NCBI RefSeq assembly: GCF_900114535.1
Contig: NZ_FOTK01000032.1
Span: 1 to 64,000 of the forward strand
Origin: Methylobacterium pseudosasicola
GTDB taxonomy: Bacteria > Pseudomonadota > Alphaproteobacteria > Rhizobiales > Beijerinckiaceae
Length of the DNA stretch: 64,000 nt
Direction: 5' to 3'
Shown: positions 8,953-18,383 of the stretch, piece after piece
Layout: every line of letters begins with the position of its first letter
Numbering within the stretch: the stretch's first letter is position 1
Notes under the pieces: model-generated
The model's input: the letters and a program-made list of their open reading frames with translations, nothing else
Database searches by the model: none
What the model was told of the DNA's origin: nothing
Made by a program: the position numbers and the translations under genes

Positions 8953-10325
8953 CGGCTTTCCGCCGATGCGTGTTCGGCCGCGGTATTCCTGGCGCCCGCA
9001 TCCGCCTGCTCCTCGGCGGCGCAGTCGCGCGGCGTCAGGCCATGCTCCTTGGCGTAGGCCGTGGACGAGGCCTCGATGATCGGGCGCAGGCTGGCCCAAT
9101 CCGGGGCGATCCAGTCGGAGACGACCTTCCACTTCGTGCCGTCCCACTGCTGGAAGGTGACACGGCCCTCGCCCTCGTGGTTGGCGCAGGTGACGTTGAT
9201 CGAGTGGAACAGCCCCTTCGCGCCGAGCTCGGCCACCCAGGCCTCGTCGAGGCGCAGATGCTCGAAGCCCCAGCGCACCTCGTCGCCCGTGAGCGTGCGC
9301 TTGCCGAAGCGCCCTTGCGCGATCCGCACCGCCTCGACGTTCAGGATGCCGTTGAGCACGCCGAGATTGTGATAGACGCTGCCGATGCGCTTCTTGTCGG
9401 CGAGGTTGCCGTTCCCCGGCTCATAGACCTTCCGCACGATCTCCTGGATCACCGGGTATTCCGTGCCGGATGCCTGGGTGGTGATGGCGACGTAGCCCTT
9501 GGCGGCATCGCCCGCGGGGATCGCGTCCTCCTCCGAGTTGGACCAGACGTTGCCGACGATGTGGTCGACCGGGAAACCGGTCTTCTGCGCCGTCTTCAGG
9601 GCGACGGGGTTCATCACGCCCCAGCCACGCAGCACGACGAAATCGGGCCTCAGGCGCCGGATCGTGAGCCATTGCGATTGCTGCTCGTTGCCCGGATGCG
9701 GCACCTCGATCTGCTCGACCTTGAAGCCGTAGGTCTTGGCGAGCTTTTCGTAGATCGGAATCGTCTCCTTGCCGTAGGGCGAGCCGTGGTAGAGCACCGC
9801 GATCGTCTTGCCCTTGAGCTTGTCGAGCCCGCCCGCCCGGGTGCCGAGATAGGCGACGATGCCGCTCGTCTCGCTGTAGGGGTTGAGCAGCAGCGGGAAG
9901 ACGTACGGAAATACCCGCCCGTCGGTGGAATCGGTGCGGCCGTGGTTGATGGTGATGAGCGGCACCTTGTCGGCGGTGATCCGGTCGATCATCGCGTAGG
10001 CGATACCAACTGAGAGCGGGTTCCAGGCGGCGATGCCCGGGCGCGACTTCAACCGCTCATAGACCTCGACGCCGCGCTCGACCTCGTACTGGGTCTCGCC
10101 CTCGCTCCAGGTCAGCTTGACGCCGTTCACGCCGCCGTCGCGGCTGTTGATCAGGTTCAAGTAGTCGATGAAGCCGCCGAAAAAGCCGGTGCCGCCGGCC
10201 GCGTACGGGCCGACGCGGTAGCTCTGGAGCGGGAAGTGCTGCTCGTCGGCGCGGGCGCCCCCGGCGAGGCCGAGCAGGGTGGCGCCGGCCAGCAGAGCGG
10301 CGCGCATGCGGGTCCTTGAACGCAT
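8949..10325 (-). CDS. Periplasmic substrate-binding protein, branched-chain amino acid ABC family
   Basis: 458 residues with an N-terminal signal sequence (basic MRSRTRMR, hydrophobic stretch, cleavage expected after GGARA). The mature protein has the Leu/Ile/Val-binding type I fold blocks: a phosphate-loop-like segment in YAAGGTGFFGGFIDYLNLIN, GGVNGVKL and the VPLITINHG strand. The lysine-poor extended tail (DCAAEEQADAG onward) is unusual. Real ligands of such proteins range from amino acids to urea and aromatic acids; nothing here fixes the ligand. It sits between livM and livF. Confidence 0.9.
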   Translation of the reverse strand: MRSRTRMRAALLAGATLLGLAGGARADEQHFPLQSYRVGPYAAGGTGFFGGFIDYLNLINSRDGGVNGVKLTWSEGETQYEVERGVEVYERLKSRPGIAAWNPLSVGIAYAMIDRITADKVPLITINHGRTDSTDGRVFPYVFPLLLNPYSETSGIVAYLGTRAGGLDKLKGKTIAVLYHGSPYGKETIPIYEKLAKTYGFKVEQIEVPHPGNEQQSQWLTIRRLRPDFVVLRGWGVMNPVALKTAQKTGFPVDHIVGNVWSNSEEDAIPAGDAAKGYVAITTQASGTEYPVIQEIVRKVYEPGNGNLADKKRIGSVYHNLGVLNGILNVEAVRIAQGRFGKRTLTGDEVRWGFEHLRLDEAWVAELGAKGLFHSINVTCANHEGEGRVTFQQWDGTKWKVVSDWIAPDWASLRPIIEASSTAYAKEHGLTPRDCAAEEQADAGARNTAAEHASAESR

Positions 10326-10358
10326 ATTCGTCTCACAATCGTCGAGAGTGGAAAGACA

Positions 10359-11321
10359 TCAGGCCGCCCGGCCGCGAAGCCGGCCGACCGCGCGGTCGAG
10401 CAGGGCGGTCAGGCCGGCGGGCTCGCGGATCAGCACGGCGACGATCAGGATCCCGAGCACGATGCGCTGGCACATTTCGAGGGTGCCGGAATCGAAGCCG
10501 TCCCCCAGGATCGCGGCGCCGAGGCGGGCCAGGATCAGCGGCAGGACGACGATGAACCCCGCCCCCAGGAAGGCGCCGCGCAGGGTGCCCAGGCCGCCGA
10601 TGATGACGATGAACAGGATCTGGAAGGAGCGATCGAGGTTGAAGCCCGCGGGTTCCAGCGTCCGCAGATAGGCGAAGGCCCAGAGCACGCCCGCCACCCC
10701 GACGATGAACGAGGACAGCCCGAAGGCGAGCAGCTTGGTGCGCGCCACCCGTACGCCGGTGATCCGGGCCGCGGTCTCGTGATCGCGGATCGCCACCAGA
10801 TCCCGCCCGGTCGGTGACCGCACGAGCCGCCACGCCGCGAAGGTCAGGAGCGCGACCACCGCGAGGGAGAACAGGTAGCGTCCCCGGGCATCCTCGAAGG
10901 AGATGCCGGCCACGACGAGACGCGGCGCGGTGACGATTCCGGACGGGCTGTCGTTGGACAGCCAGCCGATGCGGTTGAGCGCCCAGGCGACGAAGAACTG
11001 GACGGCGAGCGTCGACACCGCGAGGTAGAAGCCGCGCAATCGCAAAGCGGGCAGGCCGCCGATGACACCGGCCAAGGCGGCGACCAGCCCGGCGGCGAAG
11101 ATTGTGACCGGCAGCGGCAGGATCGGCAGGCGCAGCGACAGATTGAAGGCCGCGTAGGCGCCCACTGCCATGAAGGCCGCGGAGCCGAGCGAGAGCAGGC
11201 CGGCATAGCCTGTGAGCAGGTTCAACCCGAGGCCGGCGAGCGCCAGGGCCAGGAATGGGGTCAGGATCGCTTCGTACAGGTAGCTCGTGCCGACCAGCGG
11301 CACGATCCCGAGGGCGATCAC
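10359..11321 (-). CDS. livM: ABC transporter permease LivM-like, reading frame preceded by an in-frame TAA
   Basis: 320 residues if started at the GTG at 11321; about ten membrane segments, and the family loop in the C-terminal half (ARITGVRVARTKLLAFGLSS) that docks the ATPase. The natural start appears to be the ATG at 11393, 4 bases after the livH stop and in the same frame. That frame reads MAATLTVRAPRALPAGSI, then TAA at 11338-11340, then LLLLAVIALGIV, which is the beginning of the first membrane helix. So either codon 19 is a nonsense mutation or translation restarts at GTG, for which I see no Shine-Dalgarno sequence. The transporter may be non-functional in this strain. Confidence 0.8.
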   Translation of the reverse strand: MIALGIVPLVGTSYLYEAILTPFLALALAGLGLNLLTGYAGLLSLGSAAFMAVGAYAAFNLSLRLPILPLPVTIFAAGLVAALAGVIGGLPALRLRGFYLAVSTLAVQFFVAWALNRIGWLSNDSPSGIVTAPRLVVAGISFEDARGRYLFSLAVVALLTFAAWRLVRSPTGRDLVAIRDHETAARITGVRVARTKLLAFGLSSFIVGVAGVLWAFAYLRTLEPAGFNLDRSFQILFIVIIGGLGTLRGAFLGAGFIVVLPLILARLGAAILGDGFDSGTLEMCQRIVLGILIVAVLIREPAGLTALLDRAVGRLRGRAA

Positions 11322-11397
11322 CGCGAGCAGCAGGAGTTAAATGCTGCCCGCGGGGAGGGCGCGCGGCGCGCGAACGGTCAGGGTGGCGGCCATGGGC

Positions 11398-12291
11398 TCA
11401 GACCCGTTCGACGCTGCGCAGGCCGAGCAGCCCGGAGGGCCTGACCAGCAGGAAGGCGAGGGCGGCGACATAGGCGATCCAGCCCTCGATCCCGCCGCCG
11501 ATAAACGGGCCGAGATAGACCTCCGACAGCTTCTCCACCGCGCCGACGATCAAGCCGGCCAGGATCGCCCCGGCGATCGAGTCGAAGCCGCCCAGGACCA
11601 GCACCGGCAGGGCCTTGAGCACCACCAGCGACAGGGAGAACTGCACGCCGAGGCGCGCGCCCCAGAGCAAGCCCGCCACAAGGGCGACCAGACCGGCCGC
11701 GATCCAGACGGCGGACCAGATTCGCGGCAGGCGCAAGCCGGCATTCAGGGCCGCGAACGGGTCGTCGGCGACCGCCCGGAAGGCGAGCCCCGTGTGGGTG
11801 TAGCGGAAGAAGGCGGTGAGGGCGGCGACCATCAGGCCGGCGACGCCGGCAGCGAACAGATCGAACCGGCTGACCAGCACGCCGCCGATCTCGAACGGCG
11901 TGTCGTCGATACCGAGATCGAGCCCGTGCACCTGCGTGCCCCAGGCGAGCTGGGCCGCCCCCTCGATCACGTAGGACACCCCAAGGGTCGCCATGAACAG
12001 GGTGATCGGCGGCTGGTTCACGAGAGGGCGGAGCACCGCCCGCTCGACCGCGAGGCCCAGAACGACCATGACCGCCAGGGTCGCCGCGAGGGCGCCAACG
12101 AAGGGCAGGCCGCGCTCCAGAAGGCTCACGAAGGTGAGCGCGGCGAACAGGACCATCGCGCCCTGGGCAAAGTTGAGCACGCCGGACGTCTTGTAGATCA
12201 GCACGAAGCCGATCGCGACGAGGGCGTACATCACGCCCGACAGCAGGCCGCCGACGATTACCTCGACGAGGAAGGCGAAGTCCGGGTTCAT
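11398..12291 (-). CDS. livH: ABC transporter permease LivH-like
   Basis: 297 residues, hydrophobic throughout. Typical LivH blocks are YALVAIGFVLIYKTSGVLNFAQG near residue 25 (the NFAQG motif is diagnostic), GVSYVIEG, and LPVLVLGGFDSIAGA in the second half, which is the ATPase-docking region. It overlaps the upstream livG by four bases (ATGA, 12288-12291). It pairs with LivM as the membrane channel. Confidence 0.94.
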   Translation of the reverse strand: MNPDFAFLVEVIVGGLLSGVMYALVAIGFVLIYKTSGVLNFAQGAMVLFAALTFVSLLERGLPFVGALAATLAVMVVLGLAVERAVLRPLVNQPPITLFMATLGVSYVIEGAAQLAWGTQVHGLDLGIDDTPFEIGGVLVSRFDLFAAGVAGLMVAALTAFFRYTHTGLAFRAVADDPFAALNAGLRLPRIWSAVWIAAGLVALVAGLLWGARLGVQFSLSLVVLKALPVLVLGGFDSIAGAILAGLIVGAVEKLSEVYLGPFIGGGIEGWIAYVAALAFLLVRPSGLLGLRSVERV

Positions 12292-13205
12292 GCCGCGTCC
12301 TCGTCGGAGAATTCGTTGGATTCGTCGTTGGCCAGACCCAGATAGGCGGCGATGACCCGCGGGTTCGCCTGGATTTCGGCTGGGGTGCCGGTGGCGATGC
12401 GGCGGCCGTGATCGAGCACGGTGACCCGATCCAAAAGGCGCATCACCACGCCGATATCGTGCTCGATCAGCACGATCGCCGTGCCGTAGGTCTCCCGCGG
12501 CGATCGAATGAAGCCGCTCATCTCGGCCTTCTCGGTGGCGGTCATGCCCGCCATCGGCTCGTCGAGCAGCAGGAGGCGCGGGCGGGCGACCAGGGCGCGC
12601 GCCAGCTCCACACGTTTCTGAAGGCCGTAGGGCAGGCTGCCCGCGCGGCGCTCAGCGACGGATCCGAGTTCGAGCAACGCGATCACGGCCGAGGCCCGGG
12701 CCAGATGCTCCCGCGCCTCGCGTCGAGCCGCGGGCAGGCCGAGGAGTTGGGCGGCAAGCCCGGCCTTCCGGGCGCCGGCGAGCCCTGACAAAACATTGTC
12801 GCGCACGCTCAGGCCGGCGAACAGAGCCAAATTCTGGAAGGTCCGCGCCACGCCGAGGGCGGAGAGCTGCCGGCTCGGGACCCGGGTGAAGGCTTCCTCG
12901 CCGATCCGGACGCGTCCGGCCTGTGGCGCGTAGAGGCCGCTGATCGCGTTGATCAGCGACGACTTTCCCGCACCATTCGGACCGATCACGGCGTGGATCT
13001 CGTGCGCCCTCACGGAAAGATCGATCTCCGCGAAGGCGACGGTGCCGCCGAAGGCCAACGATAGCCCTTCGACCATCAGAATCGTGCGCTCCGCCTCCTG
13101 TGCCGGCACACCCTGCCGCGCAGAGCGGGCGTCGCTCAGCCGCGCGACCTTGGAGCGGCTCTGCGGCCGCGAGACCGGCGAGGTTGGCTCTGAGACATCC
13201 TGCAT
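12288..13205 (-). CDS. livG: Branched-chain amino acid-type ABC transporter ATPase (LivG-like)
   Basis: 305 residues. A poorly conserved N-terminal extension of about 40 residues precedes the ATPase core that begins ILMVEGLSLAFGG. Walker A is GPNGAGKSS. The signature segment is degenerate: AGSLPYGLQKRVELARAL, with LPYGLQ replacing LSYGQQ. Walker B is LLLLDEPMAGM. LivG types keep the D-loop GM and a C-terminal segment on LDHGRRIATGTPAEI, both present. First gene of the minus-strand liv operon. An internal ATG or a start close to ILMVEG cannot be excluded. Confidence 0.92.
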   Translation of the reverse strand: MQDVSEPTSPVSRPQSRSKVARLSDARSARQGVPAQEAERTILMVEGLSLAFGGTVAFAEIDLSVRAHEIHAVIGPNGAGKSSLINAISGLYAPQAGRVRIGEEAFTRVPSRQLSALGVARTFQNLALFAGLSVRDNVLSGLAGARKAGLAAQLLGLPAARREAREHLARASAVIALLELGSVAERRAGSLPYGLQKRVELARALVARPRLLLLDEPMAGMTATEKAEMSGFIRSPRETYGTAIVLIEHDIGVVMRLLDRVTVLDHGRRIATGTPAEIQANPRVIAAYLGLANDESNEFSDEDAA

Positions 13206-13924
13206 CCGAACGTGCCTGCGCGCAGACCCAGCCGGGGAGCTGCATCGAGGTGAAGCATGATGGCGGTGCGCTAGAGATGTCGACCAACCATCGTCGCATC
13301 GCGTTTATTGCGACACTTAACGATAGCTAGTCATCGAGACGCGAGTCAAAGGCAGGATTATCTCTTGTCTGATGTTCTTCGAGCCGCGTTTTTCACGGTT
13401 TCCGCAGAGAAAAGAATATCTTTCGTTCTTCCCCGTAACCCGGTGGCTTGAGGCCGCTTTGAAGCCCCGGGGATGTGCGTGGACCGCTTCATGCCGTGGT
13501 TGGGCGATCCGAGCCCCCGCCACTGGCCTCGCGCTGAATCGCGCGACCGTGGCAGCCGACATCCTCCAGCGTCCACGCCGCTTGTCTTGATCCGAGCCTC
13601 ATGATTGGACCGCGCCGGTGATGTATCGGATGCCTCACCAGCGTCGGCCGTTCTTTCATCACACGAAAACGTTATCGCTGCGCATAATTTGAACAGCTGA
13701 GCGTAAGTGTTACTATATTTTGATCACCACAAATTGTCTTTTGAAGATATTGTTGTCTAGCAAATAAATGATCAGCTTTATCAGTTTAAAAATAAATACA
13801 CAATCTGTAATTGATGTAAATGACGATATTTTCGCTTCTTGCAATTTCATATCAGATTTACCCGCCTGATGATATCGCGGCCTCTCAGCACCTGAGTCAA
13901 ATTGCCTAGCACCGGACGTCGTCG
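13206..13924. other. Intergenic region, AT-rich towards the right
   Basis: About 720 bases between divergent livG and a chemoreceptor gene. The reading frames inside it lack recognisable domains. The right part (about 13650-13860) is markedly AT-rich compared with the surroundings, as expected for the chemoreceptor promoter region. I see no RNA gene or repeat. Confidence 0.6.
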
Positions 13925-15592
13925 ATGCGCCTGACTATAAAAATCCGCCTCGTCGCTCTTCTCACCGTCCTGGGCGCGCTACTGTTGGGGACAACGGCGC
14001 TCGGAAATCTTGCCCTCTACTGGAACACGAAAAGCCTGCAGACGGTCTTCGAGGATCGCGTCGTTCCGCTCGGTCAGTTCAGCAGCTTGCGCGACGCCTA
14101 CGACGCCACGGTCGAGGCGTCGCGGGCCCTGCGGGACGGGAAGACCGATCAACGCGCGGGGGTTCAGAATATCCAGCGCGAACAGGTCAAGGTGAAGCGG
14201 CAATGGGCTGACTACCTCGCCACTTATCTGACGCCTGAAGAGAAGGTCCTCGCCGCGGACCTTCAAACGCAGATCGACCGGAACGACGCGATCGTCGGCG
14301 ATCTCGTGCGGCACGCCGAGGCGAACCAGATGGGCGGCTATGCCGACGCGCATGCCGCGCTCCTCAACGCGATGACCCAGACGCATGCCGCGCTGGGGAA
14401 GCTAACGGCCCTGCAGATCCGGGTGGCGCGCGAGGCGTTCGAGCAGGCTCAGACAACGTCGGGCTGGACGGGTGCCCTGCTCGTCGCCTCACTGGTCGTC
14501 GCGATCATCGCCATCGCGTACGGCATCGTCACCGTGCTGGTGCAGGTCGCGCGGCCCCTCACCGGCATGACGGCCGCGATGACCCGTCTCGCCTCGGGGG
14601 ACCTCGACGCGCCGGTTGTCGGCGCGGATCGCCGGGACGAGATCGGCGCCATGGCCGGCGCCGTGCAGGTCTTCAAGGACGCTCTCATCGCCAAACGCCG
14701 GGCGGACGCGGATGCGGCCGTGGAGAACGAGGCCAAGAATCGCCGTGCGCAGGTGTTGAACGACGCCACGAGCACGTTCCGCGCCGAAGTTTCGAAGATG
14801 ACGGCCACCTTGTCGGCCGCCGCCGAAGAGATGGAGGCCACAGCCGCAGCGATGAGCCGGACGGCCGACCAGACCGCCGCACAATCAGTCAGCGTCGCGT
14901 CCGGCGCAGAGCAAACGTCGGCCAACGTGCAGACCGTCGCCGCGGCGAGCGAGGAGCTGGCGGCGTCGATCGGCGAGATCAACGTCCAGATCGTCCGGTC
15001 CTCCGACATGGCCGAGCGCGCCGCCACCGATGCCGTCCAGACCAACACCATCATGCAGGGGCTGGCCGATGGCGCGCAAAAAATCGGGGCGGTGGTCGAA
15101 CTGATCACCGGAATCGCCGCGCAGACCAACCTTCTCGCCCTAAACGCGACGATCGAGGCGGCGCGTGCCGGCGAGGCGGGCCGCGGCTTCGCCGTCGTCG
15201 CCGGCGAGGTCAAGGAACTCGCCGCGCAGACCGCGAAGGCCACCGAGACCATCTCTCACCAGATCACCACCATCCAGGGCGAGACGCACCGCGCCGTAGA
15301 GGCTATCCAGGCGATCTCGGCGACCATCGTGGAACTGCGCGCCATCGCGGTCGGCGTCACGGCGTCGATGGAGGAGCAGAGGGCGGTCACTCAGGAGATC
15401 GTGCGGAGCGTCACCCAGGCAGCCCAGGGCACGCAGGCGGTGACGACCAATATCGGCGCGGTCACCACGGCCGTCGGCGAGACCGGAACCTCGGCGTCGC
15501 AGGTCCTCACCGCGGCGACGGAACTGTCCCGTCAATCGGAACGGCTGACCGTCGAGGTCGCGGACTTTCTGGCTAAGGTCCAGGCGGCCTGA
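13925..15592 (+). CDS. Membrane methyl-accepting chemotaxis protein
   Basis: 555 residues. Membrane segments lie at about 8-30 and 178-203, enclosing a periplasmic four-helix-bundle sensor domain (residues 31-177, rich in Leu, Gln, Glu and Arg, with LRDAYDATVEASRALRDGK typical of 4HB_MCP). A HAMP linker follows (PLTGMTAAMTRLASGDL). Then comes the signalling coiled coil with the hairpin IAAQTNLLALNATIEAARAG. The ligand cannot be predicted. It converges on the psd gene with only nine bases between stops, and no chemotaxis operon is nearby. Confidence 0.94.
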   Translation: MRLTIKIRLVALLTVLGALLLGTTALGNLALYWNTKSLQTVFEDRVVPLGQFSSLRDAYDATVEASRALRDGKTDQRAGVQNIQREQVKVKRQWADYLATYLTPEEKVLAADLQTQIDRNDAIVGDLVRHAEANQMGGYADAHAALLNAMTQTHAALGKLTALQIRVAREAFEQAQTTSGWTGALLVASLVVAIIAIAYGIVTVLVQVARPLTGMTAAMTRLASGDLDAPVVGADRRDEIGAMAGAVQVFKDALIAKRRADADAAVENEAKNRRAQVLNDATSTFRAEVSKMTATLSAAAEEMEATAAAMSRTADQTAAQSVSVASGAEQTSANVQTVAAASEELAASIGEINVQIVRSSDMAERAATDAVQTNTIMQGLADGAQKIGAVVELITGIAAQTNLLALNATIEAARAGEAGRGFAVVAGEVKELAAQTAKATETISHQITTIQGETHRAVEAIQAISATIVELRAIAVGVTASMEEQRAVTQEIVRSVTQAAQGTQAVTTNIGAVTTAVGETGTSASQVLTAATELSRQSERLTVEVADFLAKVQAA

Positions 15593-15601
15593 AACCGAAC
15601 G

Positions 15602-16501
15602 CTACGCCGATTCGCCCTGCGGCAGCCGCATCAGCGGCTCGCCCATCCGCAGGCGGGCGCCCTCCTGCAGATTCGGCCACAGGGTGAAGCCCGGCGGGGC
15701 CAGGACCACAATAGTCGAGCCGTGCTCGAACCAGCCCATCTCCGCGCCCTTCTCCAGGCGGGCGGTGCAGGGCAGGGGACGGCCGCCGGTGCGGCGCAGG
15801 GCGACGCCCTCCGGCAGGAAGCCGAGGCGCAGGCCCGCCACCAGGATCGCCGCCACCGGCACCAGGGTTACGGCATGGCCGGCGATGCGCAGGCGGAGCA
15901 CTGCGCGCTCGTTGCGGCAGAACAGGGCCTCGACACGCTTCAGCGCGATCGGGTTCACGTTCCAGGTGTCCCCCCAGATGTGGCGGACCGAGTCGACCCG
16001 CAGGTCGTGGGGCGCGTGGAAGCGGTGATACATCCCGGCGGTGAGCCGCAGGGTCGCGTAGGCGCCGCCCTCGTGGGCCCGGGCCAGCTCTGCGTCGCCG
16101 CCGAGCAGGTCGGCGAGGCTGTAGGACAGGCCCTTGATCTGGAGCAGCCGGCCGGCCTCGATCCGGCCATGCGCCCCCAGGATCGCATCGCTCGGGCTCA
16201 CCAGGATCGTCGGGTCCAGGGCGATGGCTCGGGCACCCGGGCGCAGCGCACGCACGAAGGCGGCGTGAAGGCTCGGGAATCGGGTCTCGGCCGCGTCGCT
16301 CAGATCGACATCGCAGAACAGGCGCCAGGTCGCGATCGAGACGTCGCGCACCATCGGCTGCTCGATCCGGCTGAACCAGCCCATGAACCTCGTCGCCAAC
16401 CGTCGCGGCAACCGGTTGGTGAGCAAAAAATTCAGATCCTCCTGGGCGCCGACCTGCGCCAGGGCACGCCGCAGCCGCGATCCCGCCGAAACCGTCATCA
16501 T
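15602..16501 (-). CDS. psd: Phosphatidylserine decarboxylase proenzyme
   Basis: 299 residues from ATG at 16501; a longer frame reaches 16636 but would overlap the divergent neighbour. Psd converts phosphatidylserine to phosphatidylethanolamine at the inner membrane and activates itself by cleaving before a Ser to make a pyruvoyl group. The three catalytic landmarks are visible: SPSDAILG with the first Asp, YHRFHAP with the catalytic His, and the self-cleavage site FEHGSTIVV (the GST of the LGST motif). Its product is the substrate of PmtA encoded 2.5 kb away. Confidence 0.93.
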   Translation of the reverse strand: MMTVSAGSRLRRALAQVGAQEDLNFLLTNRLPRRLATRFMGWFSRIEQPMVRDVSIATWRLFCDVDLSDAAETRFPSLHAAFVRALRPGARAIALDPTILVSPSDAILGAHGRIEAGRLLQIKGLSYSLADLLGGDAELARAHEGGAYATLRLTAGMYHRFHAPHDLRVDSVRHIWGDTWNVNPIALKRVEALFCRNERAVLRLRIAGHAVTLVPVAAILVAGLRLGFLPEGVALRRTGGRPLPCTARLEKGAEMGWFEHGSTIVVLAPPGFTLWPNLQEGARLRMGEPLMRLPQGESA

Positions 16502-16533
16502 GCCGTGAACCGCCTCCGATACGGCGTGGCGCG

Positions 16534-18225
16534 ATGTCCGCACTCCTCGCCACCCTGTCCGCCACCGCCGCAGCTGCGGTGATCGCTCTTCCGAAGGCCG
16601 CGCAGCGCCTTCACTTGTCCCGGGCCAAGCATCCATCCCTGACCGGCCATGCCCGGATGGCCCGGCGCATCGCCGGGCTGATCCCGCACTACGCCTATTC
16701 CGAACGCGCCTTCTTCCGCTCCGACGATCCGGACGAGACGGTGGCGCTGCGGCGCGAGAACGGCTTCACCCAGCTTAGCGAACTCTACCGGACACGGTTC
16801 GCCCGCACCCGGGCCGAGACCGAGGCGGTGCGCGACGGGCTGTCGGACCTGCAATTCACCGGGCTGTACCGGGTGCCGTTCCAGTATGCCGGCCACGTGC
16901 GCGCGCATCTCGGTGCCGGAGCCTTCGCGGCCGCATCGGAGGGCGTGACCCTCACGGATCTCGACGGCAACGTCTTCTACGATCTGGCCGGGTCCTACGG
17001 GGTCAACCTGTTCGGCGTGGATTTCTACCGTGCCTGCCTGGAGGAGGGGGCCGCGAAGGTCGCCGCCCTCGGCCCGGTGCTGGGGCCGCTGCACCCGGTG
17101 GTCTCCGGCAACGTCGCGCGGCTCAAGGCGCTGTCGGGCCTCGACGAAGTCTCGTTCCACATGTCCGGCACCGAGGCGGTGATGCAGGCGGTGCGGCTCG
17201 CCCGCTACCATACCGGCCGGCGCCGGATCGTGCGCTTCTGCGGCGCCTATCACGGCTGGTGGGGCGAGGTGCAGCCCGGCATCGGCAACCCGGTGCCGAC
17301 GCGCGACACCCTCACCCTGGCCGACATGTCCGAGCGGACGCTGCGAGTGCTGGCCAGCCGCCGGGACGTGGCTTGCGTGCTCATCAACCCGCTCCAGGCC
17401 ATGCACCCGAATGCCGGCGCGCCGTCCGATTCCGCCCTGGTCGACAGTGCCCGCAAGGCTTCCTTCGATCGCGCCGCCTACACCAAGTGGTTGAAGGAGC
17501 TGCGCGCGGTCTGCACACAGAACGGGATCGTGATGATCCTCGACGAGGTTTTCCTTGGTTTCCGCCTCGCTCCTGGCGGAGCGCAGGACTACTTCGGGGT
17601 GCGCGCCGACATGGTCACCTACGGCAAGACCCTGGGGGGCGGCCTGCCGGTGGGCGTGCTCTGTGGCCGTGCCGACCTGATGCGCCGCTTCCGCGACGAC
17701 CGGCCCGTGGACATCTGCTTCGCCCGCGGCACCTTCAACGCCCATCCCTACGTGATGGGCGCCATGAGCGCGTTCCTCGATCGGCTGGAGACGCCGGAGG
17801 TCGCCGCCCTGTATCGCGACCTCGACGCGACTTGGGATGCCCGAGCCCAACGGCTCAACGCCCTGCTGGCCGAGGCCGACCTGCCGGTGCGGGTGGCCAA
17901 CCTGTCCACGGTCTGGACGGTGCTCTACACGCGGCCGTCGCGCTACAATTGGATGCTGCAATTCTACCTGCGTGCCGAGGGGCTGGCCCTGTCCTGGGTC
18001 GGAACCGGCCGCCTGATCTTCAGCCTCGCCTACGACGACGCGGCCTTTGAGGCCGTCGCCACGCGGTTCGTGGCGGCAGCGCATGCCATGCGGGCGGATG
18101 GCTGGTGGGAGGGCGGCGCCCCCACCGACAAAGCGATCCGCCGGACGATCCTGCGGGAGGTCGCGGCGATCCGGCTTGGCACGCTGGGTACCCGCCTCGG
18201 ACTCAAGGCGCCGGACCAAGCCTGA
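16534..18225 (+). CDS. Class III PLP-dependent aminotransferase (glutamate-1-semialdehyde aminomutase-like) with long N-terminal extension
   Basis: 563 residues, against about 430 for glutamate-1-semialdehyde aminomutase. The PLP lysine is in TYGKTLGGGLPVGVL, the cofactor aspartate in MILDEVFLGFR, and the substrate-binding FHMSGTEAVMQAVRLAR block is intact. The first 140 residues are extra and include a hydrophobic start (LLATLSATAAAAVIALP) that could anchor the enzyme at a membrane. It lies divergent from psd (32-base gap) and close to pmtA and an Mpo1-like gene, so a lipid-related amine substrate is my inference. Haem biosynthesis is unlikely, as this is not the standard HemL. Confidence 0.85.
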   Translation: MSALLATLSATAAAAVIALPKAAQRLHLSRAKHPSLTGHARMARRIAGLIPHYAYSERAFFRSDDPDETVALRRENGFTQLSELYRTRFARTRAETEAVRDGLSDLQFTGLYRVPFQYAGHVRAHLGAGAFAAASEGVTLTDLDGNVFYDLAGSYGVNLFGVDFYRACLEEGAAKVAALGPVLGPLHPVVSGNVARLKALSGLDEVSFHMSGTEAVMQAVRLARYHTGRRRIVRFCGAYHGWWGEVQPGIGNPVPTRDTLTLADMSERTLRVLASRRDVACVLINPLQAMHPNAGAPSDSALVDSARKASFDRAAYTKWLKELRAVCTQNGIVMILDEVFLGFRLAPGGAQDYFGVRADMVTYGKTLGGGLPVGVLCGRADLMRRFRDDRPVDICFARGTFNAHPYVMGAMSAFLDRLETPEVAALYRDLDATWDARAQRLNALLAEADLPVRVANLSTVWTVLYTRPSRYNWMLQFYLRAEGLALSWVGTGRLIFSLAYDDAAFEAVATRFVAAAHAMRADGWWEGGAPTDKAIRRTILREVAAIRLGTLGTRLGLKAPDQA

Positions 18226-18233
18226 TCGGGTTT

Positions 18234-18374
18234 CCAAAGGGCCCCCCGGCCCTTTGGCGGGGTTCGGGGCGTGCAGCCCCGAGCTTGCAGGGCTCTGCCC
18301 TGCACCCGCAAAAGGTCGACGACCTTTTGAAACCGAGACTCTCCAGGGATCGCCGAGGCGGGGGAGCCCCCGCC
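18234..18374. repeat. Array of five consecutive palindromes between convergent genes
   Basis: Five perfect hairpins follow each other: arms 18234-18243/18248-18257 (CCAAAGGGCC), 18265-18270/18276-18281 (CGGGGC), 18287-18293/18297-18303 (GCAGGGC), 18310-18317/18321-18328 (AAAAGGTC) and 18357-18364/18367-18374 (GGCGGGGG). Similar palindrome clusters are known between genes in Methylobacterium and other alphaproteobacteria. A role in transcription termination or mRNA protection is inference. Confidence 0.85.
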
Positions 18375-18383
18375 CGGCGACGC

